A DNA stretch of 64,000 bases, taken from Afifella aestuarii (GTDB lineage Bacteria; Pseudomonadota; Alphaproteobacteria; Rhizobiales; Afifellaceae). The stretch spans positions 1-64,000 of the forward strand of contig NZ_SAUF01000005.1 in assembly GCF_004023665.1 (NCBI RefSeq). Direction: 5' to 3'. A program made the position numbers and the translations under genes. Shown here piece by piece: positions 34,034 through 42,559 of the stretch. Position 1 is the first letter of the stretch. The number at the start of each line of letters is the position of its first letter. Below the pieces are notes generated by a model. The model was not told the DNA's origin, ran no database searches, and was given only the letters and a program-made list of their open reading frames with translations.

Positions 34034-34807
34034 ATGAGCGGAAAACCCGTCGTTCTCATCACCGGTGCCAGCGGCGGCATCGGTCGTGCGACGTCTTCGG
34101 CCATGCAACGCGACGGGTGGCGGATCTTTGCGACCGATCTCGATGACGGTGGCAAGCTCGCCGATCTGTTGAGCGAAGACGACGCCTACGCCTCTGCCGA
34201 TCTTCTCGACCGGTCGGCGCCGGAGGCTCTGGTCGATGCCTGTCTCGCCCGCTTCGGCCGCATCGACGGGCTCGTGCACTGTGCCGGGACATCGCATGTC
34301 GCGGCCTTTCCCGATCAGGACGACGAGGGCTGGGAGAGGGTGATCGACGTCAATCTCTCGAGCGCCCATCGTGTCGGCCGGGCGGTGGGGCGCGCCATGC
34401 GTGCTGCCGGAAACGGCGGCGCTATGGTCTTCGTCTCATCGATCGCCTGGCTTTCGGGCGGCGCCAATCCGGCCTATGGCGCGGCCAAGGGAGGCGTCAA
34501 CACGATGACCTTCAACATCGCCCAGTCCTTGGGGCCGGACGGCGTGCGTGCCAATGCGGTGGCGCCGGGGATCATCGCCACCGAGATGGTGCGTGGGGCT
34601 TTCCCGGGCGATGCCTTCGGAAAACTTGAGCGGGCAGCCTCGGCGCGGACGCCTCTGCGCCGTCTCGGTCGGCCTGAGGACGTCGCGGAGGTCGTCGCCT
34701 TCCTCATGTCGCCGCGCGCCGCCTTCGTGACGGGCGCCGTCATTCCCGTCACCGGGGGGCTGGAATTGATCCCGCCGATCGGCAAGCTCGCGGACCAGGC
34801 CGGGTGA
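34034..34807 (+). CDS. Short-chain dehydrogenase/reductase (sugar or polyol type)
   Basis: This 257-residue classical SDR has the NAD(P)-binding TGASGGIG near residue 11. The catalytic Ser is in VSSIAW, the Tyr-x3-Lys in AYGAAKGG, and APGIIATEM and VTGAVIPVTGG lie at the end. These are typical of sugar alcohol or 3-oxoacyl type reductases. The gene sits between an FGGY kinase and a sugar ABC importer and overlaps the permease start, so oxidation of the imported polyol is the best guess. Confidence 0.85.
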   Translation: MSGKPVVLITGASGGIGRATSSAMQRDGWRIFATDLDDGGKLADLLSEDDAYASADLLDRSAPEALVDACLARFGRIDGLVHCAGTSHVAAFPDQDDEGWERVIDVNLSSAHRVGRAVGRAMRAAGNGGAMVFVSSIAWLSGGANPAYGAAKGGVNTMTFNIAQSLGPDGVRANAVAPGIIATEMVRGAFPGDAFGKLERAASARTPLRRLGRPEDVAEVVAFLMSPRAAFVTGAVIPVTGGLELIPPIGKLADQAG

Positions 34808-35745
34808 GAGATTTCATCGCCAAATACGGGACGGCGCTCGCGGGCCTCCTCGTCTTCGTCTTCCTGCTCGTCTTCGCGCGCAATTTCGCCTCCAGCGCCA
34901 ATCTGCTGAATGTTCTGAAGCAGACGAGCTTTCTGGCGATCCTTGCCACCGGCTTCACTTTCGCGCTGTTGACCTCCGAGCTCGATCTCTCCTTCGCCAA
35001 TCTTGCGAGCCTTGCCGCCGTCGTCACCGGCGGCCTCATCGCCGGCGGCACGTTTTGGGGGCTTGCCGTTGTCGCGGGTCTTGCCGTCGCCACCCTGGGC
35101 GGCCTGGTGAACGGGTTCCTCGTCACCGGCGTGAAGGTGCCCTCTCTCATTGCCACACTCGGCACGGCCGCGATCGCCAATGGTCTGACGTTCATGATCA
35201 CCGGCGGCGTGGCCTTTGTCGGGCGCTGGGATCCGATGTTTCTCGCCCTGGCGCGCGGCAAGATCTTCGGCATTCCGGTCCTCGTCGTGGTCATGGCGGC
35301 CGTCGTTCTGAGCGCCTGGTTCGTGACGCGCAAGACGCGGCTCGGCACGCATATGCTGGCAACCGGAGAAGCGCAGGAGGCGGCCCATCGTGCCGGCATC
35401 GCGACGCGGCGCATGAAGCTGATCGGCCTTACGCTCTCGGGGTTTGCGGCCGGTATTGCGGCCGTTCTTCTCGTCGCCAATCTGAGCTCCGCCTCGCCGC
35501 AGATGGCGGGCGATTATCTCTTGAACGGTATCGCCGCGGTGCTTCTCGGCATGACCATGTTCGAGCCTGGACGCCCGAACATTGCCGGCACCTTCGTCGG
35601 TGCCCTGATCATTTCGGTGCTTGCCAACGGCCTCGTGCTTCTCGGCGCTCCCTATTACCTGCAAGATATCATGCTGGGCGTCATCGTCATCGCCTCCGTG
35701 AGCGTCTCTGCCAGCGTTCTGAAGAAGGCCGCATTTTCCGTATGA
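34804..35745 (+). CDS. Sugar ABC transporter permease (RbsC-like)
   Basis: This 313-residue, multi-pass membrane protein of the ribose/xylose/AraH permease family has GFTFALLTSELDLSFANLAS near the start, VKVPSLIATLGTAAIANGL in the middle, and GAPYYLQDIMLGVIVIAS at the end. It starts at GTG 34804 inside the end of the SDR gene. It works with the binding protein and ATPase encoded just downstream. Confidence 0.9.
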   Translation: MRDFIAKYGTALAGLLVFVFLLVFARNFASSANLLNVLKQTSFLAILATGFTFALLTSELDLSFANLASLAAVVTGGLIAGGTFWGLAVVAGLAVATLGGLVNGFLVTGVKVPSLIATLGTAAIANGLTFMITGGVAFVGRWDPMFLALARGKIFGIPVLVVVMAAVVLSAWFVTRKTRLGTHMLATGEAQEAAHRAGIATRRMKLIGLTLSGFAAGIAAVLLVANLSSASPQMAGDYLLNGIAAVLLGMTMFEPGRPNIAGTFVGALIISVLANGLVLLGAPYYLQDIMLGVIVIASVSVSASVLKKAAFSV

Positions 35746-35785
35746 AGCGCGCCGAAAAAGCCGCGCTCTGCCAACGATAAGAGGG

Positions 35786-36739
35786 ATGAAAATGAAACTC
35801 AGATTGCTGCTTTCGCTCGGCGTCGTCGCCTTCGCGGTGACGCGCGCGGTGTCCGCCCAGGCCTTCGAGCTCGGCGTCGTCGCCTTTCAGATGTCGTCGG
35901 AGACGCATGCCCGCGTCGCCAATGCCGTCGAAGCCGCCGCGAGAGAAAAAGGCTGGGACGTCGTCGTGCTGAATTCCAACGGCACGCTGCAGACGCATTC
36001 CGAGCAGATCGAGAACCTCGTCCAAAGTGGCGTCGACGGCATCGTGCTCGCCATGTCGAAGCCCGTCGAGTTCGACGCGCAGATGCAAGAGGTGAAGGAC
36101 GCCGGCATCCCGCTGATCACGGTCATGAGCGGGGCCAGCCCGAATGCGCTTTTCGATATTCAGGTCAATGAGTACGCCGTCGGCTCTGAATCGGCGCTCT
36201 ATCTTCTGGGGCAGCTCGGCTATGAGGGCTCGATCCTGACGGACCGCTTCGAATCCAATGTCGGCACGCGCATCCGCGGCAAGGTGCTTGACGTCGTCTT
36301 GAGCGAAAACCAGGCGGTGAAGGAAGTGGGCAGCCATTCGATGGCCCGCACCAAGAGCTGGCAGGAGGATGTGCGCAACGGCATGAATGCTCTCATCATG
36401 CAGAACGCCGGCAGCTTCGACGGCATCTGGGCATCCTTCGATGGGCAGGCCTTCATCATCGACGATCTCCTGAAGCAGCAGGGCATGCAGAAGGGCGATG
36501 TGGTTCTCGTCTCCACAGATGGCGGGCCGGAAACGTTCCGGCGCATCAAGTCGCCCGATTCCATGCTGATGGCGACGGTGGCGATCCCGTTCGAGGCGAT
36601 GGGCGAGGCGGCTGTCGACGCCATGCAGAAGATCGCGGTCGAAGGTGCGGAGAAGGAAACGATCACCTCCGGCCCCTATCTCTACATGAAAGCCGATCTC
36701 GTCGATCAGTCGAACGTCGACAATTTCATCAAGGAGTAG
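35786..36739 (+). CDS. Sugar ABC transporter substrate-binding protein (RbsB-like)
   Basis: This 317-residue periplasmic protein has a signal peptide ending near TRAVSAQAFE. The mature part has the LacI/RbsB fold: VAFQMSSETHARVANAVEAA, then SEQIENLVQSGVDGIVLA, and STDGGPETFRRIK. It binds a sugar or polyol for the RbsC-like permease. Start ATG 35786 has AAGAGG close upstream; the in-frame ATG two codons later is also possible. Confidence 0.88.
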   Translation: MKMKLRLLLSLGVVAFAVTRAVSAQAFELGVVAFQMSSETHARVANAVEAAAREKGWDVVVLNSNGTLQTHSEQIENLVQSGVDGIVLAMSKPVEFDAQMQEVKDAGIPLITVMSGASPNALFDIQVNEYAVGSESALYLLGQLGYEGSILTDRFESNVGTRIRGKVLDVVLSENQAVKEVGSHSMARTKSWQEDVRNGMNALIMQNAGSFDGIWASFDGQAFIIDDLLKQQGMQKGDVVLVSTDGGPETFRRIKSPDSMLMATVAIPFEAMGEAAVDAMQKIAVEGAEKETITSGPYLYMKADLVDQSNVDNFIKE

Positions 36740-36783
36740 GCGAGGGGTTCGGCGGGCGAGCCGCCGGCCACTTTGGAAAAAAG

Positions 36784-37521
36784 ATGAGCGACATCCTCAC
36801 CGTCCGCAACGCCCGGAAATCCTACGGTGCCGTCAAGGCGCTGCGCGGCGCCGATCTCAGCGTCGCGGCCGGCGAGGTGCACGCACTCTGCGGCGACAAT
36901 GGCGCCGGAAAATCGACGCTGATCAAACTCGTCTCCGGCGTGGAACGCCCGGATGAGGGCGACATTCACGTCCGCGGCGAAAAGGTGCGGCTTGCAAACC
37001 CGCATGACGCGCTCGCGGCCGGCATTGCGACCATCCATCAGGATCTCGGTCTCGCGCCGCGCATGATGATCTATCAGAACATTTTCATGGGCTCCGAGCT
37101 CGAGAAGCGGGTCCTCGGCATCAAGGTGCTCGACCGCGCCGCCATGATCGCCCGCTCGCAGGATTTTCTGATCTCGCTAAATTCGGTGATGCGCGACATG
37201 ACCGCCAAGGTGGAGAACCTGTCTGGCGGGCAACGTCAGGCCGTAGCGATTTGCCGGGCGCTTCGCTGGAAGGCGGAAATCATCATCATGGATGAGCCGA
37301 CCGCCGCGCTCGGCGTGCGCGAGACGGAAGAGGTGATGAAGCTCATCCGCCGGTTGAAGGAAAACGGCGTCACCGTCATCCTGATCAGCCACAACATGCA
37401 CGACGTCGTGGCCGTCGCGGACCGGGTGACCATCCTGCGCGGTGGCCGGACCGAAGCATCGCTTTCGACCGACGGCCTGACATCGCAGGCCCTGTCGGAG
37501 CGCATCATGGGCGGCGAATGA
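36784..37521 (+). CDS. Sugar ABC transporter ATP-binding protein (single-domain)
   Basis: This 245-residue ATPase has Walker A GDNGAGKST at residues 37-45, the signature NLSGGQRQAVAICRAL, Walker B IIIMDEPTAALG and the His in LISHNMHD. RbsA-type proteins normally carry two such domains in about 500 residues. This one has a single domain and must work as a homodimer, as in the FrcA/XylG-like group of Rhizobiales. It completes the importer made of the previous two genes. Confidence 0.9.
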   Translation: MSDILTVRNARKSYGAVKALRGADLSVAAGEVHALCGDNGAGKSTLIKLVSGVERPDEGDIHVRGEKVRLANPHDALAAGIATIHQDLGLAPRMMIYQNIFMGSELEKRVLGIKVLDRAAMIARSQDFLISLNSVMRDMTAKVENLSGGQRQAVAICRALRWKAEIIIMDEPTAALGVRETEEVMKLIRRLKENGVTVILISHNMHDVVAVADRVTILRGGRTEASLSTDGLTSQALSERIMGGE

Positions 37522-37684
37522 GCGAACAAGAAAGGCGGAGAACGTCCGCCATCCGTGCGGGGTGAGGCCGGTTCGCGCCGAACGCTAAGCCCACCGCAGA
37601 TCCGACGGACGCTGAGAGCAAATATCGTCCGTGTCCTTCATGCCGGCCGAGCAACGTACTTGACTTCGTCGCGCAGTGAGAGTT

Positions 37685-37702
37685 TATGCGCTTAAACGCA
37701 TA
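37685..37702. promoter_or_regulatory. Probable ArsR operator over the promoter
   Basis: TATGCG-CTTAAA-CGCATA is a perfect 6-6-6 inverted repeat. TTGACT at 37660-37665 could be a -35 element, placing the -10 inside the repeat, a usual spot for ArsR repression. This also argues that the true arsR start is downstream at 37725. Confidence 0.6.
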
Positions 37703-37724
37703 TGCGCAAAACCGCGAGTTTGTG

Positions 37725-38021
37725 ATGGGCGTGTCTCTTGTTCTCTCCGCCTTGGCTGAGCCGACGCGGCTTGCCGCCATCCAGATCGTCTGGGACGGCG
37801 GGGAGCATTGCGTCTGCGAGCTGATGCAGCGCTTGGAGGCGACGCAATCGCGCATGTCGCGGCATATGGGGGTGCTGAAAGCTGCGGGGCTCGTCGTCGA
37901 CCGCCGCGATGCGCAATGGGTTCGCTACCGGCGCAATCCGGACCTGCCGCAAGAGCTTGCGGCGATCGTCGATGCGGCCATGGTCGCGCTCGATGGCGGG
38001 TCGAGGAGGGCGGCTGCATGA
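37725..38021 (+). CDS. arsR: ArsR-family metalloregulator
   Basis: This 98-residue winged-helix repressor has SALAEPTRLAAIQIVWDGGE, then EHCVCELMQRLEATQSRMSR and the wing VDRRDAQWVRYRRNP. The Cys-Val-Cys pair in the metal-binding helix matches classical ArsR, which senses arsenite or antimonite. ATG 37725 is chosen because an inverted repeat that looks like its own operator covers the earlier in-frame codon at 37686. Its stop overlaps the permease start (ATGA), so they form an operon with the thioredoxin-like gene. Confidence 0.87.
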   Translation: MGVSLVLSALAEPTRLAAIQIVWDGGEHCVCELMQRLEATQSRMSRHMGVLKAAGLVVDRRDAQWVRYRRNPDLPQELAAIVDAAMVALDGGSRRAAA

Positions 38022-39094
38022 GCGCCTCCGGCTTTGCAGACAGCACTGCGCCGGGATCAGGCCGGCGCTCCTCGCCACTCCTGTGGTATCTTGGCACCGT
38101 CGCAGCGTTCGCGCTGTGGGTCGGCGTTTATATGGGCCTCGAGCCGGCCGCCGAAGCGATCACGCATCTCCTCCCTGTGGCACGGGAAAGCCGGCTCGGC
38201 GAGGCGCTCGCCTTCTTTCTCTACGACACGCCGAAAGTGCTGATGCTGTTGGCGCTCGTGGTTTTCGTGATGGGGGTGGTGCAATCTTTCTTCTCGCCCG
38301 AGAAGACGCGGGCCTTTCTGTCGGGTCGGCGCGAGGGGGCCGGCAACCTCATGGCGGCTGGGCTCGGCATCCTGACGCCCTTTTGCTCCTGTTCCGCCAT
38401 TCCGCTCTTCATCGGTTTCGTTCAGGCCGGCATCCCGCTCGGCGTTACCTTCTCGTTCCTGATCGCCGCGCCGATGGTGAACGAGGTGGCGCTTGGCCTT
38501 CTCTTCGGTCTGGTCGGCTGGCAGGTGGCACTCCTCTATCTCGCCTTCGGACTTGGCGTCGCAATCGTGTCGGGTTGGGTCATCGGCCGCCTGCACATCG
38601 AATCCTGGCTGCAGGACTGGGTGCGCGAGTTGAATGCGACGGGCGGCTGCTGCCGCGTGCCAGAGGACGAGATCACCGGCGTTGAGCGTCTCCGCGAGGG
38701 CCTTGCCTCCATGAGGGAGATCGTCGGCCGAGTGTGGCTGTGGATTCTCGTCGGTATCGCTGTCGGCGCCGGCATTCACGGCTATGTGCCGGCGGAGCTG
38801 ATGGCGCGCATCATGGGTGCGGAGGCCTGGTGGTCGGTGCCGGCTGCAATCGGGCTCGGCATTCCGATGTATTCCAATGCTGCGGGTATCATACCCGTGG
38901 TGGAAGCGCTTCTCGATAAGGGCGCCGCCCTCGGCACGACACTCGCCTTCATGATGGCGGTTCTGGCGCTCTCGCTGCCGGAGATCGTCATTCTGAGAAA
39001 GGTGCTGAAGGGAAAGCTCATCGCCGTCTTCGTCGCCATCGTCGGGACGGGCATCTTCAGCGTCGGCTTCCTGTTCAATTTCCTGTTCGGATAA
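38018..39094 (+). CDS. DUF318/ArsP-type permease
   Basis: This 358-residue membrane protein has about eight helices and the diagnostic TPFCSCSAIPLFIGF motif plus FSFLIAAPMVNEVAL and GLGIPMYSNAAGIIPV. These belong to the DUF318/ArsP permease family, which includes the methylarsenite exporter ArsP. A Cys pair in the large loop (GGCCRVPE) may also bind metal. Coupling to ArsR and a CxxC thioredoxin-like protein supports a role in export of arsenic or a related metalloid. The exact substrate is inferred. Confidence 0.85.
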   Translation: MSASGFADSTAPGSGRRSSPLLWYLGTVAAFALWVGVYMGLEPAAEAITHLLPVARESRLGEALAFFLYDTPKVLMLLALVVFVMGVVQSFFSPEKTRAFLSGRREGAGNLMAAGLGILTPFCSCSAIPLFIGFVQAGIPLGVTFSFLIAAPMVNEVALGLLFGLVGWQVALLYLAFGLGVAIVSGWVIGRLHIESWLQDWVRELNATGGCCRVPEDEITGVERLREGLASMREIVGRVWLWILVGIAVGAGIHGYVPAELMARIMGAEAWWSVPAAIGLGIPMYSNAAGIIPVVEALLDKGAALGTTLAFMMAVLALSLPEIVILRKVLKGKLIAVFVAIVGTGIFSVGFLFNFLFG

Positions 39095-39113
39095 ATCGGA
39101 GGTATCTTCTGAG

Positions 39114-39350
39114 ATGAAGGATGTGAAAGTGCTCGGTCCCGGCTGCAAGCGCTGCGAGACGACCGAGGCCATGGTGCGCAATGCTGCCGAGAGGCTCGGC
39201 ATTGAGGCAAAGGTGCAAAAGGTAACGGACTACGCCGAGATCGCTCGATATGGCGTTGCCTCCACTCCGGGCATCGTCATCGACGGCAAGCTTGTCCATG
39301 CCGGAGGCCTGCCGCGGGAAGACAAGCTGGAGGAATGGCTGACGGCGTGA
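39114..39350 (+). CDS. Small thioredoxin-like redox-active disulfide protein
   Basis: This 78-residue protein starts MKDVKVLGPGCKRCETTEAM with a CxxC pair at Cys11 and Cys14, and has the cis-Pro in VASTPGIVIDGKLV. This is the compact thioredoxin fold of the MTH895/TM0996 group. Members are often encoded next to DUF318 permeases and may hand electrons or thiolated metalloid to them. It follows the permease by 19 bp. Confidence 0.87.
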   Translation: MKDVKVLGPGCKRCETTEAMVRNAAERLGIEAKVQKVTDYAEIARYGVASTPGIVIDGKLVHAGGLPREDKLEEWLTA

Positions 39351-39402
39351 GCTTGCCCTTCGCCCTCGTATCCGATCGCTGAGAGAAAGAGTCTCGCCGA
39401 CC

Positions 39403-39825
39403 ATGAACGTCGTCATTCATCACAATCCCGACTGCGGCACCTCGCGCAATGTTCTGTCGATCATCGAGAAGGCCGGCTACCGGCCGGCCGTCATCGAATA
39501 TCTCAAAGAGGGCTGGACCCGCCCGCAGCTTCTGGCGCTCTTCGCTGCGGCCGGACTGACCCCGCGCGAAGCACTCAGGACGACGAAATCGCCGGCGGAG
39601 AAGCTCGGCCTGCTCGATCCCGAGGTCAGCGACGAGAAGCTCCTGGAGGCGATGATTGCGCATCCTGTTCTGGTCAACCGGCCGATCGTCTGCACGACAA
39701 AGGGTGTGCGGCTGTGCCGGCCGAGCGAAATGGTGCTCGACCTTCTCGATCGTCTGCCGCCCGGGCCGCTCGCCAAGGAGGATGGCGAGCTGATCATCGA
39801 CGCGAACGGGCGCAGGGTCGCGTAA
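39403..39825 (+). CDS. arsC: Glutaredoxin-dependent arsenate reductase ArsC
   Basis: This 140-residue protein of the ArsC/Spx fold carries the catalytic HHNPDCGTSRN with Cys11 and Arg15, then EYLKEGWTRPQL and NRPIVCTTKGVRLCRPSE with the supporting Arg residues. It reduces arsenate to arsenite with glutathione and glutaredoxin. It lies 52 bp behind the ArsR-permease-thioredoxin genes on the same strand and is likely part of the same response. Confidence 0.9.
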   Translation: MNVVIHHNPDCGTSRNVLSIIEKAGYRPAVIEYLKEGWTRPQLLALFAAAGLTPREALRTTKSPAEKLGLLDPEVSDEKLLEAMIAHPVLVNRPIVCTTKGVRLCRPSEMVLDLLDRLPPGPLAKEDGELIIDANGRRVA

Positions 39826-39838
39826 CGGGCGTGCTCGC

Positions 39839-39852
39839 TTACATTTCTGTAA
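39839..39852. promoter_or_regulatory. Inverted repeat upstream of the Cys-rich protein gene
   Basis: TTACA-TTTC-TGTAA, 53 bp before the start of the small secreted protein, is a perfect 5-4-5 inverted repeat. It resembles cop-box type sites (TACA..TGTA) but has a wider centre. The role is unproven. Confidence 0.3.
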
Positions 39853-39904
39853 CCCGTTGATTTGCCTCAAGCGCGGTATCGCCGGATCTGCTAGATTGCA
39901 GAGG

Positions 39905-40261
39905 ATGCTCGCAACTCGGATTCCACGTCTGGCGTCGCTGCTTCTCGCGCTTCTCCTCGCACTTGTCGGCGGGCAGTCGAGCTACGCCTCCTCGCATGGC
40001 CGGACGATGGCTCCGATGGACGTGTCAGAGATGCGCCTCGTGGCCGAGCAGCAGCATGATTGCTGCCAGGAGGCGCCAGCGGAAAAGACCGGCTGTACCG
40101 CAATCTGCGTCGCAACCCTGCAAGCTTTCGCCACCACTCACATGCCGGCTGTGCCCGCGCCACGGAGCGATGTCGCGGCCGCGATGCGGCCGGATACGAG
40201 GGTGCTGGTTGCCATTGATTCGGAAGCGCTGTCACCGCCGCCACGAAGCATCCTTTCCTGA
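39905..40261 (+). CDS. Small exported Cys-rich protein, probably metal-related
   Basis: This 118-residue protein has an N-terminal signal-like segment (LASLLLALLLALVGGQSSYA). A short mature region follows with QQHDCCQEAPAEKTGCTAIC, a His/Cys cluster suited to bind a soft metal such as copper. I do not recognise a firm family; it recalls small CopL-like or DUF2946-like proteins found in copper clusters. ATG 39905 has GCAGAGG in front. It is followed 78 bp later by a DUF411 gene, which supports a metal role. Confidence 0.6.
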   Translation: MLATRIPRLASLLLALLLALVGGQSSYASSHGRTMAPMDVSEMRLVAEQQHDCCQEAPAEKTGCTAICVATLQAFATTHMPAVPAPRSDVAAAMRPDTRVLVAIDSEALSPPPRSILS

Positions 40262-40339
40262 AAGAAGCGGGCAAAGCCCGCAACAGACCGAATCGTCGGG
40301 TGAAACCCGGCCCATCTGCACTTTGGAAAGATGCTTCCG

Positions 40340-40810
40340 ATGAAAACTCGTTTTCTTCTCGCCGGCGCTGCGTTTGCTGGCATGCTCGCCGTTTCTTCCG
40401 TTCATGCGGAAGGACTTCCGGCCATGACCGTCTACAAGGATCCCTCCTGCGGCTGCTGCACGGCCTGGGCGGACAAGATGCGTACCGAGGGCTTTGCCGT
40501 CGAAGTCGTCCCGACCGACGATATCGGCGCCGTCAAGCAGCAGTTCGGCGTGCCCGATGAGCTCGCCTCATGCCATACGGCCGTTGTGGGCGGCTACGTC
40601 CTGGAAGGTCACGTGCCTTCGGCGATGGTTGCGCGGCTCCTCGATGAAAAGCCCATGACGACCGGTCTCGCCGTGCCGGGCATGCCGGTCGGCTCGGAAG
40701 GTATGGCCATGCCCGGCATGGAGCCGGACACCTATCCGGTCGTTTCTTTCGGAGCTTCCGGACAGTCGACCTATGCCCGCTATCGCGGCGAGGAACGCCT
40801 GTCGGATTAA
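40340..40810 (+). CDS. DUF411 periplasmic metal-binding protein
   Basis: This 156-residue exported protein has a signal peptide ending near SSVHAEG. The mature part holds the DUF411 motif VYKDPSCGCCTAWADKM, then ELASCHTAVVGGYVLEGHVP. The C-terminus is rich in Met-Pro-Gly (PGMPVGSEGMAMPGM), as in copper-handling proteins. DUF411 proteins are found in copper and silver resistance clusters. ATG 40340 fits the GGAAAG upstream; ATG 40331 would add three residues. A strong stem-loop follows the gene. Confidence 0.85.
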   Translation: MKTRFLLAGAAFAGMLAVSSVHAEGLPAMTVYKDPSCGCCTAWADKMRTEGFAVEVVPTDDIGAVKQQFGVPDELASCHTAVVGGYVLEGHVPSAMVARLLDEKPMTTGLAVPGMPVGSEGMAMPGMEPDTYPVVSFGASGQSTYARYRGEERLSD

Positions 40811-40827
40811 GACTCCTGATGAAGAAG

Positions 40828-40862
40828 AAAGGGCGCTCACCCTTGCGGGGTGAACGCCCTTT
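40828..40862. terminator. Strong two-way terminator between DUF411 and the cellulose operon
   Basis: AAAGGGCG-c-TCACCC, loop TTGCG, GGGTGA-a-CGCCCTTT forms 14 base pairs with one mismatch. A-rich and T-rich ends are in the right places to end transcription in both directions between convergent genes. Confidence 0.8.
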
Positions 40863-40894
40863 CGACTGGCTGGAGGTGCCAGGCTTTCTCTTGT

Positions 40895-42559
40895 CTATCG
40901 ATGACGGGCGGGCAGCTGGGCGTTCATGATCCACGCCAGCGCTTCCCGGGTCTCTTTGGTGGAGCTCTTTGCGTCGAGCTTGCGAAAAATCTCCCGCGCC
41001 TCGGCGATCTGATGCACGTGGTAGAGGGCCCAGCCTCTGAGCATCATCATGCCGCGCGACTTGCCGTCGAACTCGTCGAGAAGCGCCAAGGCCTCGCGAT
41101 AGCGCTTCGCTCCGAAGAGATCGTTTACCCGCTGCGCAACCCGCGCCGCCCGCACCTGTTGCGTGCGATCGATGGTCGAGGCGGTCCGCGTCGGGCGCTT
41201 AAGCTGCGGTGCGACCGCAGCGACGCTCGGATAGTCCGGCGAGAAACTCTTCAAAAGATCGGCGAGTTCGGACCATTGTTTGAGATGAAAAGTCGCAAGA
41301 ACGAGGCCGAGTGCCGTCGTGTCCTGCGGCTGCCAGGCCATCGCCTGTCGGAACCAGCTCTGCGCATCATCAAACGACTTGGTGTTGTAATGGTACCAGG
41401 CGAGTGCCTGCGCGCCGTCGCCGGACTGCGTCTCTTCGATGGCGTTGGCGAGTTTGGCGACGTAGTCGCGGGTGAGATCAGGCGGCGGATCCATGCTGAG
41501 CCGCGCCGCACCGAGGCCGAGAAAGAGGCTGCGCACCTCGGCCGATTGCGCTTCCCATTTGGCGGCGATCGCTTCCGCCTCGTCGAGCTTCTCAAGCGCG
41601 CTCAGCGAAAGCACGGCGCCTTCGGCCGATTTCACGTCACCACCGCGATCGAGCGACGTCTTGAACCAGCGCGCCGCATCCTGCCAGTCGTTCTGGCCAT
41701 AATAGAACCAGCCGAGAAGCGCCGCATCGGACATGGCGCTCTTGTCGGCTTCTACGCCGTCTTCGAAGCGCACGAGTTCGCTACGAGAGACCGTTCCTAC
41801 GTCTTCGCCGGCGGCGATGGCGCCGATGCGGGCGCGCAACAGATCGTCTTCGACGATGTCGAATTCGTTGCTGCCGTCAGGATTGGTGCGGCCGAGGGAG
41901 ATCAGTGTCTCGACCTCGCGCACAGGCAGGAGCCCGAGCGCCTTCTGTATGGTCCCGAGCCGCTCGTCCGAATTTGAGGAATCTTGCAGGATCTTTTCGT
42001 AGAGAGCGAGCGCTTCCCGCTCTGCGTGGTTGTGTGCGTCGGCTTCCGCCACCCGCCACATGACGTCGACGTCTGCCGTGCTCAGGACGATGTCGCCGCC
42101 TCCGGCGATATCGAGAACCTTGCCCCATTGCTTGAGATCCGAGGCGTTGACGAGGCGCTGGCGGGCGCGCTTGTAGGCGACCTTGCTCCTGAGGTCCTCG
42201 GACGGCTGCCAGCCGGGTTCGGAATGCCGTCTCTCCTCGATGGCGGCTTCGAGATCATCGAGCCGGTCGGCTGCGAAAAGCTCCCAGAATTCCGTTTCGT
42301 CGCTGCCGCCGGTCACCTGGGTGAAGAGATCGTCGGGCGGTGTCCAACCCGGATGCAATTGCTGCAGCCGATGGATTTCGGCCTCGACACGGTCGAGCTC
42401 CTGGTTGCGCGCATAGTAGCGCAAGGCGCTCTCATCGACTTTTGCAACGGCGGCGCCCGACATGTGGGCGGGCGCCTTGATGGTGATGGTCTGCGCATGT
42501 GCCGGCGCGATCCAGGCAGCCCCTGCAAGAAGAAGAAACGGGAGCGTTTTCAGCGACAT
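40895..42559 (-). CDS. TPR-rich protein in the BcsC position of the cellulose operon
   Basis: This 554-residue exported protein has a signal peptide (PFLLLAGAAWIAPAHAQT). Helical repeats of TPR/Sel1 type follow, with blocks such as DAALLGWFYYGQNDWQDAARWF and ALAWYHYNTKSFDDAQSWFR. It is the last gene of a bcsA-bcsB-bcsZ operon and overlaps the bcsZ stop by about 10 bp. BcsC, the usual partner, is more than 1000 residues with TPRs and a C-terminal outer membrane barrel. This protein has only the TPR-like part and ends without a barrel. It may act as a periplasmic scaffold. Confidence 0.7.
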   Translation of the reverse strand: MSLKTLPFLLLAGAAWIAPAHAQTITIKAPAHMSGAAVAKVDESALRYYARNQELDRVEAEIHRLQQLHPGWTPPDDLFTQVTGGSDETEFWELFAADRLDDLEAAIEERRHSEPGWQPSEDLRSKVAYKRARQRLVNASDLKQWGKVLDIAGGGDIVLSTADVDVMWRVAEADAHNHAEREALALYEKILQDSSNSDERLGTIQKALGLLPVREVETLISLGRTNPDGSNEFDIVEDDLLRARIGAIAAGEDVGTVSRSELVRFEDGVEADKSAMSDAALLGWFYYGQNDWQDAARWFKTSLDRGGDVKSAEGAVLSLSALEKLDEAEAIAAKWEAQSAEVRSLFLGLGAARLSMDPPPDLTRDYVAKLANAIEETQSGDGAQALAWYHYNTKSFDDAQSWFRQAMAWQPQDTTALGLVLATFHLKQWSELADLLKSFSPDYPSVAAVAPQLKRPTRTASTIDRTQQVRAARVAQRVNDLFGAKRYREALALLDEFDGKSRGMMMLRGWALYHVHQIAEAREIFRKLDAKSSTKETREALAWIMNAQLPARHR

